Shown here: positions 1 through 6,558 of the stretch, in pieces
Layout: each line of letters starts with the position of its first letter
Position numbering within the stretch: position 1 is the first letter of the stretch
From: RGIG3159 sp045640565
Lineage (GTDB): Bacteria; Bacillota; Clostridia; Oscillospirales; Oscillospiraceae
Length of the DNA: 17,601 nucleotides
Assembly (NCBI GenBank): GCA_045640565.1
Contig: JAZUFG010000085.1
Coordinates: 1-17,601 of the forward strand
Reading direction: 5' to 3'
Translations under genes and position numbers: made by a program
Notes under the pieces: model-generated
The model's input: only the letters and a program-made list of their open reading frames with translations
Database searches by the model: none
Told to the model about the DNA's origin: nothing

Positions 1-2
1 GG

Positions 3-140
3 AAGGAAATGGGCTGCACGATTGAATCGCCCTATATGACCATGGCTCTTGTTCCTCTGGCCTGCCTGCCCGAACTGAGACTCACCAACAGAGGTCTGGT
101 GGACTGCCGGACATTCAGCTTTGTGGATCTCTTCTGCTGA
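3..140 (+). CDS. ade: Adenine deaminase, C-terminal end only (5' part lies outside the window)
   Basis: Only the last 45 codons are visible, in the frame that opens at base 3 and stops at TGA 138-140. The residues read SPYMTMALVPLACLPELRLT, then NRGLVDCRTFSFVDLFC. This matches the characteristic C-terminus of the AdeC/Ade family (remembered pattern: PxMxLxFxxLxVIPxLKLTDxGLxDVxxFxxVxL). Adenine deaminase is a metal-dependent cytoplasmic amidohydrolase that converts adenine to hypoxanthine and ammonia in purine salvage. The metal-binding residues are upstream of the window and cannot be checked. The gene converges on the next minus-strand gene and shares a terminator with it. Identification rests on a short stretch but the pattern is distinctive. 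Confidence 0.75.
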   Translation, partial: KEMGCTIESPYMTMALVPLACLPELRLTNRGLVDCRTFSFVDLFC

Positions 141-149
141 AAATGAAAA

Positions 150-180
150 AAATCAGGGTGCCCGATGGGTACCCTGATTT
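150..180. terminator. Bidirectional Rho-independent terminator between convergent genes
   Basis: Near-perfect stem AAATCAGGGT / ACCCTGATTT with an inner CCC/GGG pairing and a GAT loop. On the minus strand the stem is followed by a run of T, which suits the lipoprotein gene at 203-1804. On the plus strand it is followed by CTTTATGCTCTTTT, which suits the adenine deaminase gene ending at 140. Confidence 0.85.
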
Positions 181-202
181 CTTTATGCTCTTTTCCCGGC
201 TT

Positions 203-1804
203 TTATTTCCCGCCGAAAAGGGAGCGGAACTTCTCCCGGAAGAAATTGCTTTCGCCCGCTTCCGTCCCGGCGCTGCCGTTGACTACCACCACGATTCCGC
301 CAACATACTCCGGTTCGGAGAAATACATGCTTTCTTTCCGTTCCTCGGTGATGGAAATGCAGGAGGCCGCAAAGTCACTCTCCCCCGCTGCAACAGAATC
401 CAGCATCTCATCAAAATCGCCCAATGTGATTTCCAGTTTATAGCCGTACTCTTTGCAGAAACGGGCAGCGATATCGACTTCGAATCCGACGGTTTCCCCA
501 TCCTTCCGGTAATTGAAGGGGGCATACGCTGCCTCTGTGATCAGCCTCAGGGTTCCGTTTTCGCCGGTGAGGGAGCTAAGGTCCACCACCTTCTGCGCCT
601 CGTAGTTTCCAAACCAGATCCTGTCGATTTCGGAAAGGGTACCGTCTTCCTTTATTTTCGCCAAATACGCGTTGAACTGATCCCGAAGAGCTGCGCCCCT
701 GTCATTTTTCGGGAAGGCAAAAGCATACTGATCCGCCTCCAGGGTGCTGAGAACACGCTGCCGGGGATAATCCCGAAGCATGGTCCGCATCATGGGCTCA
801 TCTGCCAGATAGGCATCGATCTTTCCTTTTTCCAGGTCCTCTGCCATCTCCGCCAGGGTTTTGATATTGCTCAGCTTGGGATCCCGGATATATTCCTTTG
901 CGATTTCGTCAAATATCGTATCCGTAAGAATACCGATCTTCTTCCCCGCCAGATCCTCCAGACTGTTGATGCCCCTTTCTTCGGAGGATCGCTTCTCTGC
1001 CGCGGCAGCCCCGTCCCTGACAACAAGGACCATGCCCCCGATATATTCCGGCTCCGAGAAGAAGAGGCGGGCCTCCCGTTCCTTCGTGATGGAGATGCTG
1101 CCGGAACCGAAACTGCTTCTTCCGGAGGCAACCCTGTCCAGCATGTCCGCGAAATCCATGAAGGTAACTTCAAGACCGTATCCGAACTCCCTGCAAAAGC
1201 GGGCAGCGATATCCAGATCGTAGCCCACGGGCTTTTCATCCTTCAGATAGGTAAAGGGAGCCATTTCGGAAGCGGCTGCGTAAGTCAGCGTTCCGTTTTC
1301 AGCCGTCAGGGATTCCAGGTCCACGACCTTCTCGGCTTCGTCATTTCCGAACCAAAGGCTATCGATCTTCTGAAGCTCTCCGCTGGAATTCAGCTTTCCC
1401 AGGAAAGCGTTAAACTGATCCCTGAGGGCAGCGCCTGCCTCGCTCTTGGGGAAAATGAAACCGTATTGGTCCTTCTCCAGCGTTGCGATGGAATGCTGGT
1501 CCGGGTTCTCTGCTGTCAGAACGCGCATGACGGGCTGATCCTCAATATAGCCGTCGATCTCTCCTTTTTCCAAAGCAGCGGCAAGTTCCGGAGAACTGCT
1601 GTAATACTCCACCTGAACATCCGCGATGGCGTTTCTTGCAACTTCATCAAAGACAGAACCGGTCACGACACCGATTTTCTTTCCCGCTAAATTCTCCATG
1701 CTTTGGGCGCCGGAACCCTCTTTTGCCGAACAGGCGGAGAAGATGCAGAGCAGCACAGACAGCAGAAGAATCCATATCTTTCTAATTCTGATTTTCATAT
1801 ACAT
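203..1804 (-). CDS. Lipoprotein with two permuted solute-binding (SBP_bac_3) units, amino-acid ABC transporter type
   Basis: A 533-residue exported lipoprotein. Residues 1-25 form a basic start, a hydrophobic segment and a lipobox (IFSAC, lipidated Cys25). The mature part carries the halves of a family-3 solute-binding fold in the order B-A-B-A: lobe-2-like B at about 36-165 (KKIGVVTGSVFDE) and 281-412 (KKIGILTDTIFDE), and N-terminal lobe A at about 170-264 (PVGYDLDIAARFC) and 417-509 (TVGFEVDIAARFC). The two B-A units align over their length with a period near 245 residues, so the gene arose by tandem duplication. Canonical proteins run A-B, so only the central A-B pair is in normal order. 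The role inferred is binding a polar amino acid for import. No permease or ATPase is adjacent; the C-terminus (SNFFREKFRSLF) resembles the linker that, as I recall, precedes the permease in fused binding-protein/permease proteins. A start at Met1 (GGAG five bases upstream) or Met3 is possible. Promoter and a long leader lie upstream. Confidence 0.85.
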   Translation of the reverse strand: MYMKIRIRKIWILLLSVLLCIFSACSAKEGSGAQSMENLAGKKIGVVTGSVFDEVARNAIADVQVEYYSSSPELAAALEKGEIDGYIEDQPVMRVLTAENPDQHSIATLEKDQYGFIFPKSEAGAALRDQFNAFLGKLNSSGELQKIDSLWFGNDEAEKVVDLESLTAENGTLTYAAASEMAPFTYLKDEKPVGYDLDIAARFCREFGYGLEVTFMDFADMLDRVASGRSSFGSGSISITKEREARLFFSEPEYIGGMVLVVRDGAAAAEKRSSEERGINSLEDLAGKKIGILTDTIFDEIAKEYIRDPKLSNIKTLAEMAEDLEKGKIDAYLADEPMMRTMLRDYPRQRVLSTLEADQYAFAFPKNDRGAALRDQFNAYLAKIKEDGTLSEIDRIWFGNYEAQKVVDLSSLTGENGTLRLITEAAYAPFNYRKDGETVGFEVDIAARFCKEYGYKLEITLGDFDEMLDSVAAGESDFAASCISITEERKESMYFSEPEYVGGIVVVVNGSAGTEAGESNFFREKFRSLFGGK

Positions 1805-1898
1805 TAACGCTCCGTTTTCTTTCTTTGCAAACGCTCTCTAAAACTGAACTCTTTACCATGCGTAAAAAGTTCCATTCCTGTCCCTATTATGGAATAAC

Positions 1899-1938
1899 GC
1901 GGCATTTGCCGCAGGAATAAACCGCCGGGCGTTTATTC
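1899..1938 (-). promoter_or_regulatory. Structured 5' leader of the lipoprotein gene (two hairpins)
   Basis: Transcription from the promoter at 1948-1976 would begin near 1941 and give a leader of about 137 nt before the start codon at 1804. Two stems lie at its beginning: GAATAAAC/GTTTATTC (1915-1922 with 1931-1938, plus inner GCC/GGC) and the perfect GCGGCA/TGCCGC with a two-base loop (1899-1912). Copies of TTATTCC flank the second stem. No riboswitch class was recognised, and no terminator-like U run follows the stems, so any control would be at another level. Confidence 0.45.
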
Positions 1939-1947
1939 AGTAGCTAC

Positions 1948-1976
1948 TTTATAATGTTTTTCACGGAGGATGTCAA
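1948..1976 (-). promoter_or_regulatory. Strong sigma-A-type promoter for the solute-binding lipoprotein
   Basis: On the minus strand: -35 TTGACA (1971-1976, six of six), a 17-base spacer, -10 TATAAA (1948-1953, five of six). This is the best promoter match in the window. It faces away from the small-RNA promoter at 2137. Confidence 0.75.
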
Positions 1977-2020
1977 GAGCACTTTTCGCTTCACCCGGGG
2001 ATAACAGGCCATCCGAAAAA

Positions 2021-2060
2021 TTGCGTAATTTTGCGTCAATTGTTGCATCGCAAGTTGCAC
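2021..2060. promoter_or_regulatory. Array of four helically phased TTGC motifs
   Basis: TTGCGT, TTGCGT, TTGCAT and TTGCAC begin at 2021, 2031, 2043 and 2055, spacings of 10, 12 and 12 bases, so all lie on roughly one face of the helix. The array sits between the divergent promoters at 1948-1976 and 2137-2165, where a cooperative DNA-binding regulator would be expected. The protein that would bind is not identifiable. Confidence 0.4.
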
Positions 2061-2088
2061 AATAAAATAAATATATGTTTTAATAATC

Positions 2089-2103
2089 TGTGCATAATGC
2101 ACA
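2089..2103. promoter_or_regulatory. 15-bp perfect palindrome, candidate operator
   Basis: TGTGCA-TAA-TGCACA is a perfect interrupted palindrome, 34 bases upstream of the -35 element of the small-RNA promoter. Its half-site TGTGCA resembles the TTGCAC motif at 2055-2060. It may be the operator of a dimeric regulator; no family is assigned. Confidence 0.4.
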
Positions 2104-2136
2104 AACGCAAAAGAAAAAGCTTGTCGCTTCTGCCAA

Positions 2137-2165
2137 TAGACAAAGGAAGCCTTTTGCGCTAAGAT
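2137..2165 (+). promoter_or_regulatory. Promoter of the candidate structured RNA
   Basis: -35 TAGACA (2137-2142, five of six), 17-base spacer, -10 TAAGAT (2160-2165, four of six, overlapping GATATA). Predicted start of transcription is near 2172, which coincides with the first base pairs of the proposed RNA fold. Confidence 0.55.
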
Positions 2166-2171
2166 ATAGCC

Positions 2172-2385
2172 AGTTGATAGAGATAAGCCACAGGGCATTT
2201 TAAGTGTGTGGATAGGGACGATCCACAGCGGAAAATGAGAAAGTTGGTGAAGTGAATGACCTAGCGATCTGCCGCAGAAGTTGGCTTGGCAACCAAAATC
2301 AAAGAAAGTAAGAGGTATCCATAGATGATCCCGGCAGCTGAATACTAACCCCCCGACCGGAGTAACGGTTGGGGGGAATTTTTTT
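2172..2385 (+). ncRNA. Stand-alone structured non-coding RNA (~214 nt including terminator; possibly raiA/Clostridiales-1 class)
   Basis: No convincing reading frame lies here, yet the stretch has its own promoter (2137-2165) and a strong terminator (2349-2385). Visible pairing includes an end-closing helix CAGTTG (2171-2176) with CAGCTG (2335-2340, one G-U pair), a seven-base hairpin TGTGGAT/ATCCACA (2207-2213 with 2221-2227), GCGG/CCGC (2228-2231 with 2272-2275), TTGG/CCAA (2281-2284 with 2293-2296), and GTAT/ATAC (2315-2318 with 2342-2345; nested alternatives compete). GGGA in the hairpin loop (2215-2218) can pair with TCCC (2328-2331), a possible pseudoknot. Long purine-rich single strands separate the stems, unlike the rod-shaped 6S RNA. 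Size, terminator ending and likely gut Clostridia host recall raiA (Clostridiales-1) RNA, but I cannot confirm the family from memory. No ribosome hibernation gene follows; the next downstream gene, ispG, is convergent. Confidence 0.7.
2349..2385 (+). terminator. Rho-independent terminator of the structured RNA
   Basis: Stem CCCCCCGACCG / CGGTTGGGGGG (11 pairs with one G-U), loop GAGTAA, then AA and seven T (2379-2385). The U run points to plus-strand transcription, which fixes the direction of the RNA gene. Confidence 0.92.
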
Positions 2386-2441
2386 GTCTTTTGGGCATAC
2401 AGGCCCGCAGATCTCTCTGCCGCGCCCGGAAAGCGAATAAA

Positions 2442-2483
2442 GGAAGGCCGCTGCTGTCCGACTTCTGAAAGCAGCGGCCTTCC
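2442..2483 (-). terminator. Terminator at the end of the pyrH-ispG gene run
   Basis: A perfect 14-base inverted repeat, GGAAGGCCGCTGCT with AGCAGCGGCCTTCC, and a 14-base loop. It lies 9 bases beyond the ispG stop codon. In the minus direction it is followed by TTTATT, a moderate U tract. Confidence 0.8.
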
Positions 2484-2492
2484 CTTATGGAT

Positions 2493-3530
2493 CTACATTT
2501 TTTCAATATGGCGGAGCAGGGCAGGGAGCAGCTCTTCATAGGGGAGCTTTTCCTGCAGTTGGCCCTTCACGAAAAGGACACCGCAGCCATCCCCTCCGGC
2601 GATGCCGATATCTGCCTCCCGGGCCTCCCCGGGGCCGTTGACAATGCAGCCCATGACAGCCACCGTCAGGGGCTTTTCGCAGTCCTTCAAAGCCTCTTCC
2701 ACCCGCTTTGCGAGACCGATGAGATCGATCTTTGTTCTTCCGCAGGTGGGGCAGGAAATGATATTCACGCCCTCCCGGCGCAGGCCGGCAGCCTTCAAAA
2801 TGGCCTTGGCGGCATCAATTTCCTTCACAGGGTCTGCCGTCAGAGAAACACGGACCGTATCCCCGATGCCCATGCAGAGGAGGCCGCCGATCCCCATGGC
2901 GGACTTAACCGTTCCCATATATTCCGTTCCCGTTTCCGTCACGCCCAGATGGAGGGGATAATCGCACTGCTCATGGAGAAGGCGATAAGCCTGCATCATC
3001 AAAGGAACATGGGAGGATTTCATGGATACGCAGATCTGATCAAAATTCAGATCTTCCAGAATATGAATATGGGAGAAAGCGCTCTCCACCAGAGCCTCTG
3101 CCGTGGGGTGGCCGTATTTTTCCAGGAGATCCTTCTCCAGGCTGCCCCCGTTCACGCCAATGCGGATAGGGATCCCCCGCTCTCTGCAGGCATCCACCAC
3201 AGCCCGGACCTTTTCTTTGGAGCCGATATTCCCCGGATTGATCCGGATCTTGGCTGCCCCTGCCTCGGCGGCTGCCAGAGCCATCTTATAGTCAAAATGA
3301 ATATCCGCAACCACCGGAATGGGAGACTCCCGGCATATTTTCCGGAAACCCACTGCTGCGTCCTCATCCGGAACCGTCAGGCGAATGATCTGGCAGCCTG
3401 CTGCCGCCAATTCCCGAATCTGCCGGAGAGAAGCCTCTGCATCCGCGGTGAAGGTATTGCACATGGACTGAATGGAAACCGGGGCGCCTCCGCCCACAGG
3501 CACATTGCCCACAAGAATCTGTTTTGTCAC
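2493..3530 (-). CDS. ispG: 4-hydroxy-3-methylbut-2-enyl-diphosphate synthase (IspG/GcpE)
   Basis: A 345-residue cytosolic enzyme of the MEP pathway that reductively opens methylerythritol cyclodiphosphate to HMBPP using a [4Fe-4S] cluster. The N-terminal TIM barrel (about 1-250) is followed by the iron-sulfur domain with CPTCGR (Cys260, Cys263), GCIVNGPGE (Cys295) and Glu302 as cluster ligands, all present. Length fits the short Gram-positive form without the extra domain of plant and some bacterial proteins. The start is GTG (3528-3530), preceded by GAGG eight bases upstream; the gene begins 10 bases after the rseP stop, so translation is probably coupled to the operon. It is the last gene of the run and is followed by a terminator. 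Co-location with dxr and uppS places isoprenoid precursor synthesis and its use in one transcript. Confidence 0.97.
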   Translation of the reverse strand: MTKQILVGNVPVGGGAPVSIQSMCNTFTADAEASLRQIRELAAAGCQIIRLTVPDEDAAVGFRKICRESPIPVVADIHFDYKMALAAAEAGAAKIRINPGNIGSKEKVRAVVDACRERGIPIRIGVNGGSLEKDLLEKYGHPTAEALVESAFSHIHILEDLNFDQICVSMKSSHVPLMMQAYRLLHEQCDYPLHLGVTETGTEYMGTVKSAMGIGGLLCMGIGDTVRVSLTADPVKEIDAAKAILKAAGLRREGVNIISCPTCGRTKIDLIGLAKRVEEALKDCEKPLTVAVMGCIVNGPGEAREADIGIAGGDGCGVLFVKGQLQEKLPYEELLPALLRHIEKM

Positions 3531-3540
3531 GGTCTTTTCC

Positions 3541-4596
3541 TCACTTAAAAATCAGCTTGAAAACATCCTGGAACATGACGAAGGCCATAAAAGCCAGAAG
3601 GAGCAGCATGCCGGCGGCATGGATATAGCCCTCATATTTGGGATCCACCTTTTTCCGCGTGATCCCTTCTATGATTCCCGTCAAGAGCAGGGCAAAAACT
3701 CTGCCCCCATCCAAAGCCGGAATGGGCAGAAGATTCATCACCGCCAGATTCACGGCGATAAAGGCTCCCAAATAGAGCACATCCAGAATGCCCTCCCGGG
3801 TGGAGCCTGCCTCCTCTCCCGTCTCCGAGATCATGGCGACAATACCCACAGGACCGGAAACATCCTTGATCGAGACAGCGCCGGAAACCATATCCCCCAG
3901 GCTCATCCAGATCAGGCGGGTAAAATAAATGCAGTCATACCAGGCTTGCTGCAGGTGGGTGCCGAGGCTGGCCTCCTTGACCTCAAAATAGAAACCGTAG
4001 AGATATTCCGAAACCCCATCCACCGTGTACTCCACGGGAACCAGATGATAATCTTCCAGGCGGATCTTTTCTCCCTGCCGCTTCAAAACCAAGTCCACAT
4101 CCTCCCCGGAACGGGAAAGGAAGAGACTGAAATCATCCACGGTCCGGACTCTTTTTCCGTCGATCGACCAGATCCTATCCCCCTTTTGGAAGCCTTCCTC
4201 GGCTTCATAGGGGCAGCCCTCATAAAAATCCCGGAGGACAGGCTCGGAAAACTGCCGGGCAGGAGCAAAAATGCAAAGGACAAGAAGAAAGCCCAGGAAA
4301 AAGTTCATGGCTGCTCCGGCCACCAGAATGACAGCCCGTTTCCAGGGCTTTGCATTGGTAAAAGCCCGTGGATTCTCGCTGCCCTCATTTTCGCCCTCCA
4401 TGGCGCAGTAACCCCCCAGGGGGATGCAGCGGAGAGAATAGACGGTTTCCTTCCCCTTCCACTGAAAAATCTTCGGGCCCATAAAGACGGAAAACTCATT
4501 CACCTGAACGCCGAAGAGCTTGGCCGTCAGAAAATGTCCCAGCTCGTGGACCACGATCAAAATACTGAAAATCAGAATTGCAAGGATAATATACAT
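3541..4596 (-). CDS. rseP: Site-2 intramembrane zinc metalloprotease RseP family
   Basis: A polytopic membrane protease of about 351 residues that cuts substrates inside the membrane (anti-sigma factors and signal-peptide remnants in relatives). The first membrane segment carries HELGH (about residues 17-21), two of the zinc ligands plus the catalytic Glu. A PDZ domain covers roughly 110-190, a further membrane segment lies near 270-290, and the third zinc-ligand motif NLLPIPALDGGR falls near 289-300. The C-terminal segment near 328-345 is hydrophobic. Length is close to that of other Firmicute members with a single PDZ domain. ATG start with GGAGG four bases upstream; 21 bases separate it from dxr. 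Placement between dxr and ispG is the usual Firmicute arrangement. The substrate in this organism is unknown. Confidence 0.95.
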   Translation of the reverse strand: MYIILAILIFSILIVVHELGHFLTAKLFGVQVNEFSVFMGPKIFQWKGKETVYSLRCIPLGGYCAMEGENEGSENPRAFTNAKPWKRAVILVAGAAMNFFLGFLLVLCIFAPARQFSEPVLRDFYEGCPYEAEEGFQKGDRIWSIDGKRVRTVDDFSLFLSRSGEDVDLVLKRQGEKIRLEDYHLVPVEYTVDGVSEYLYGFYFEVKEASLGTHLQQAWYDCIYFTRLIWMSLGDMVSGAVSIKDVSGPVGIVAMISETGEEAGSTREGILDVLYLGAFIAVNLAVMNLLPIPALDGGRVFALLLTGIIEGITRKKVDPKYEGYIHAAGMLLLLAFMAFVMFQDVFKLIFK

Positions 4597-4617
4597 ATTT
4601 CCTCCAAAGGGATCCTG

Positions 4618-5763
4618 CTAACGAATGGCCTCCCGGGCCATCCGGTCTGCTTCCAAGATCTCCTCCAGATTCGGATCTGCCAGATAGGGGACCCGATCCA
4701 AAGCCTTGGAAACCAATTTGGGAATGTCATAAAAGGAGATTTTTTCCTGCAGGAAAAGGGCCACAGCGGCCTCGTTGGCCCCGTTCAAAACCGGGCAGGC
4801 CGTTCCGCCGGCTCTTGCTGCCTCCTCTGCCAGACGAAGGCAGGGGAAAACCTCCCGATCCGGCTCCCCAAAGGTCAGGGGGCCGCAGGAAAGGAGGTCC
4901 AAAGTTCCCGTGGCGAGGCCTTCCAGGCGCTCCGGGTAGGTCAGGGCCAACTGAATGGGGATCCGCATATCCGGAACTCCCAGCTGGGCCATGACCGCCC
5001 CATCCCGGAATTCCACAAGGGAGTGAACGATGCTCTGCCGATGGATCACGGGGCAGACCTGTTCCGGCCTTACGCCGTAAAGGCGCATGGCCTCAATGAC
5101 CTCCAGGCCCTTGTTCATCAGGGTGGCGCAGTCCACCGTGATCTTTTCGCCCATTTTCCAGTTCGGATGCTTCAGCGCATCTTTTTTGGTCATGACCGCC
5201 GCCTGCTCCCGGCTCATGCCGTAGAAAGGACCTCCGGAACAGGTCAGAAGGATCCGCCGGACTTCCCGGCGCGCACCGCTGCCCATCAGGCATTGAAAAA
5301 TGGCCGAATGCTCGCTGTCCACGGGTATGATCTCTGCCCCGAACTTTTTGGCTTCTGCCATGACGGTCTCGCCCCCGCAGACCAGGGTCTCCTTATTGGC
5401 CAGGGCGATCCGCCGTCCCTTCCGGATAGCAGCCAGCGTAGGCTTGAGGCCCAGCATGCCCACCACTGCCGTCAGGACCGTATCGGCCTCCGGCAGCTCT
5501 GCCGCCGCGATAAGGCCTTCCTCTCCCCAGCGCAGCTCCGGACATTCCGAACCCAAAAGTTCTCCCAGGCGATCTGCCGCCTCCTCCGTAGCCATCACTG
5601 CCAGCTTCGGGCGATATTTTCTGCACTGCTCTGCCATGCGCTCTGCATTTGTCCCTGCCGTCAAGGCCAGGACCCGCAGATCCTCCATGCTGTCCGCGAC
5701 CTCCAGGGTCTGGCGGCCGATCGAGCCGGTAGAGCCCAAAATAACCAGATTTTTCGTTCTCAT
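4618..5763 (-). CDS. dxr: 1-deoxy-D-xylulose-5-phosphate reductoisomerase
   Basis: A 381-residue cytosolic enzyme catalysing the first committed MEP-pathway step: NADPH- and metal-dependent rearrangement and reduction of DXP to methylerythritol 4-phosphate. Seen: the nucleotide-binding loop GSTGSIG (10-16), the metal ligands in DSEH (Asp149, Glu151), the flexible-loop motif SGGPF (176-180), and NKGLE (217-221) with the third metal ligand Glu221. The C-terminal helical domain is complete, and length is normal. ATG start at 5763 with GGGGGAG five bases upstream. It follows uppS after only 19 bases, so there is no room for cdsA, the gene usually placed between these two in Firmicutes and many other bacteria. 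Confidence 0.97.
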   Translation of the reverse strand: MRTKNLVILGSTGSIGRQTLEVADSMEDLRVLALTAGTNAERMAEQCRKYRPKLAVMATEEAADRLGELLGSECPELRWGEEGLIAAAELPEADTVLTAVVGMLGLKPTLAAIRKGRRIALANKETLVCGGETVMAEAKKFGAEIIPVDSEHSAIFQCLMGSGARREVRRILLTCSGGPFYGMSREQAAVMTKKDALKHPNWKMGEKITVDCATLMNKGLEVIEAMRLYGVRPEQVCPVIHRQSIVHSLVEFRDGAVMAQLGVPDMRIPIQLALTYPERLEGLATGTLDLLSCGPLTFGEPDREVFPCLRLAEEAARAGGTACPVLNGANEAAVALFLQEKISFYDIPKLVSKALDRVPYLADPNLEEILEADRMAREAIR

Positions 5764-5782
5764 CGTTTCTCCCCCAAAGGGT

Positions 5783-6499
5783 TTATTTCAGGACGCCTCC
5801 GAATCTGCGCTGGCGCCCATTGAAGGCATCTATGGCCTTCTCCAATTCCTCGGGGCCAAAGTCCGGCCAGAGCACATCCGTAAAATAAAACTCGGAATAG
5901 GCGCATTGCCAAAGGAGAAAATTGGAGATCCGAAGTTCGCCTCCCGGGCGAATCAGCAAATCGGGGTCCGGAACGCCGGCGCTGTAAAGGCTTTGGGAAA
6001 AGCGCTCCTCCGTCAGGTCCTCTGCCTTTGCTTCCCCCTTTTCGCAGGCCTCTGCGAAGGCCCGGGCTGCCCGGACGATCTCGTCCCGACCTCCGTAATT
6101 CAAGCAGATATTGGCCTGAATATCATAAGCCTCCGACATTTGGGAGGCCTCCTCCGCCAAAGCGCGAAGCCTGGGGGAGAGACGGCTCAGATCCCCGAAA
6201 AACCGGATCCGCACCCGGTTTTTCTGCATATCCCGGATGGCCTCCAGAAGATACTGCTCCATAAGGGCCATAATGGTATCCACTTCCGTTTTTGCCCGCT
6301 TCCAATTTTCCGTGGAGAAAGCATAGACCGTCAGATATTTCACGCCGATGGCCTTACAGTAGTTGGAAATCGTCCGGAAGGCCTCGCAGCCGGCAGCATG
6401 TCCTGCCGTCCGGGGCTTCCCCTGCCGCTGGGCCCAGCGGCCGTTTCCATCCATAATAATGGCGATATGCTGCGGGATCTTCCGCTCCTGAGCTTCCAT
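5783..6499 (-). CDS. uppS: Undecaprenyl diphosphate synthase (cis-isoprenyl transferase)
   Basis: A 238-residue soluble or membrane-associated enzyme that adds isopentenyl units to farnesyl diphosphate to form C55-PP, the lipid carrier for peptidoglycan and other wall polymers. Seen: IAIIMDGNGRWA with the key Asp17, then the FSTENW motif (61-66), and LLIRPGGELRISNFLLWQ (about 181-198). The last motif usually has RTSGE; here it is RPGGE. The start chosen is the ATG at 6497-6499, with AGGAGG six bases upstream. A longer in-frame extension to 6595 would run through a terminator and the frr end and shows no family similarity. The coding region begins 18 bases beyond the terminator at 6518-6546. 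Confidence 0.96.
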   Translation of the reverse strand: MEAQERKIPQHIAIIMDGNGRWAQRQGKPRTAGHAAGCEAFRTISNYCKAIGVKYLTVYAFSTENWKRAKTEVDTIMALMEQYLLEAIRDMQKNRVRIRFFGDLSRLSPRLRALAEEASQMSEAYDIQANICLNYGGRDEIVRAARAFAEACEKGEAKAEDLTEERFSQSLYSAGVPDPDLLIRPGGELRISNFLLWQCAYSEFYFTDVLWPDFGPEELEKAIDAFNGRQRRFGGVLK

Positions 6500-6517
6500 A
6501 AGCAGCCTCCTATTCCG

Positions 6518-6546
6518 AAAAAACGGGACCGCACACGCGGCCCCGT
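6518..6546 (-). terminator. Rho-independent terminator between frr and uppS
   Basis: On the minus strand: stem ACGGGGCCGC / GCGGTCCCGT (10 pairs, one G-U), loop GTGT, then TTTTTT (complement of 6518-6523). It sits between the frr stop (6559) and the uppS ribosome binding site. No promoter was seen between it and uppS, so it should attenuate downstream expression. Confidence 0.85.
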
Positions 6547-6558
6547 CCGGTGTCTTGG

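Noticed and set aside
143..1690. Long plus-strand open frame (515 codons) opposite the solute-binding lipoprotein
   Set aside because: No family-like sequence; it mirrors the real minus-strand gene, whose signal peptide, lipobox and repeated domains are clear. It also starts inside the shared terminator.
1944..2198. Minus-strand frame of 84 codons in the signal-rich intergenic region
   Set aside because: It overlaps the lipoprotein promoter, the phased TTGC motifs and the RNA promoter; no ribosome binding site and no protein-like conservation visible.
2172..2385. Identification of the structured RNA as 6S RNA, tmRNA, RNase P or SRP RNA
   Set aside because: The conserved core sequences of RNase P, tmRNA and SRP RNA that I know are absent, and the pairing is not the long rod of 6S RNA.
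3472..5823. Plus-strand open frame of 783 codons opposite rseP and dxr
   Set aside because: It spans two well-recognised minus-strand genes and their gap, has no recognisable domain, and results from the GC-rich codon use.
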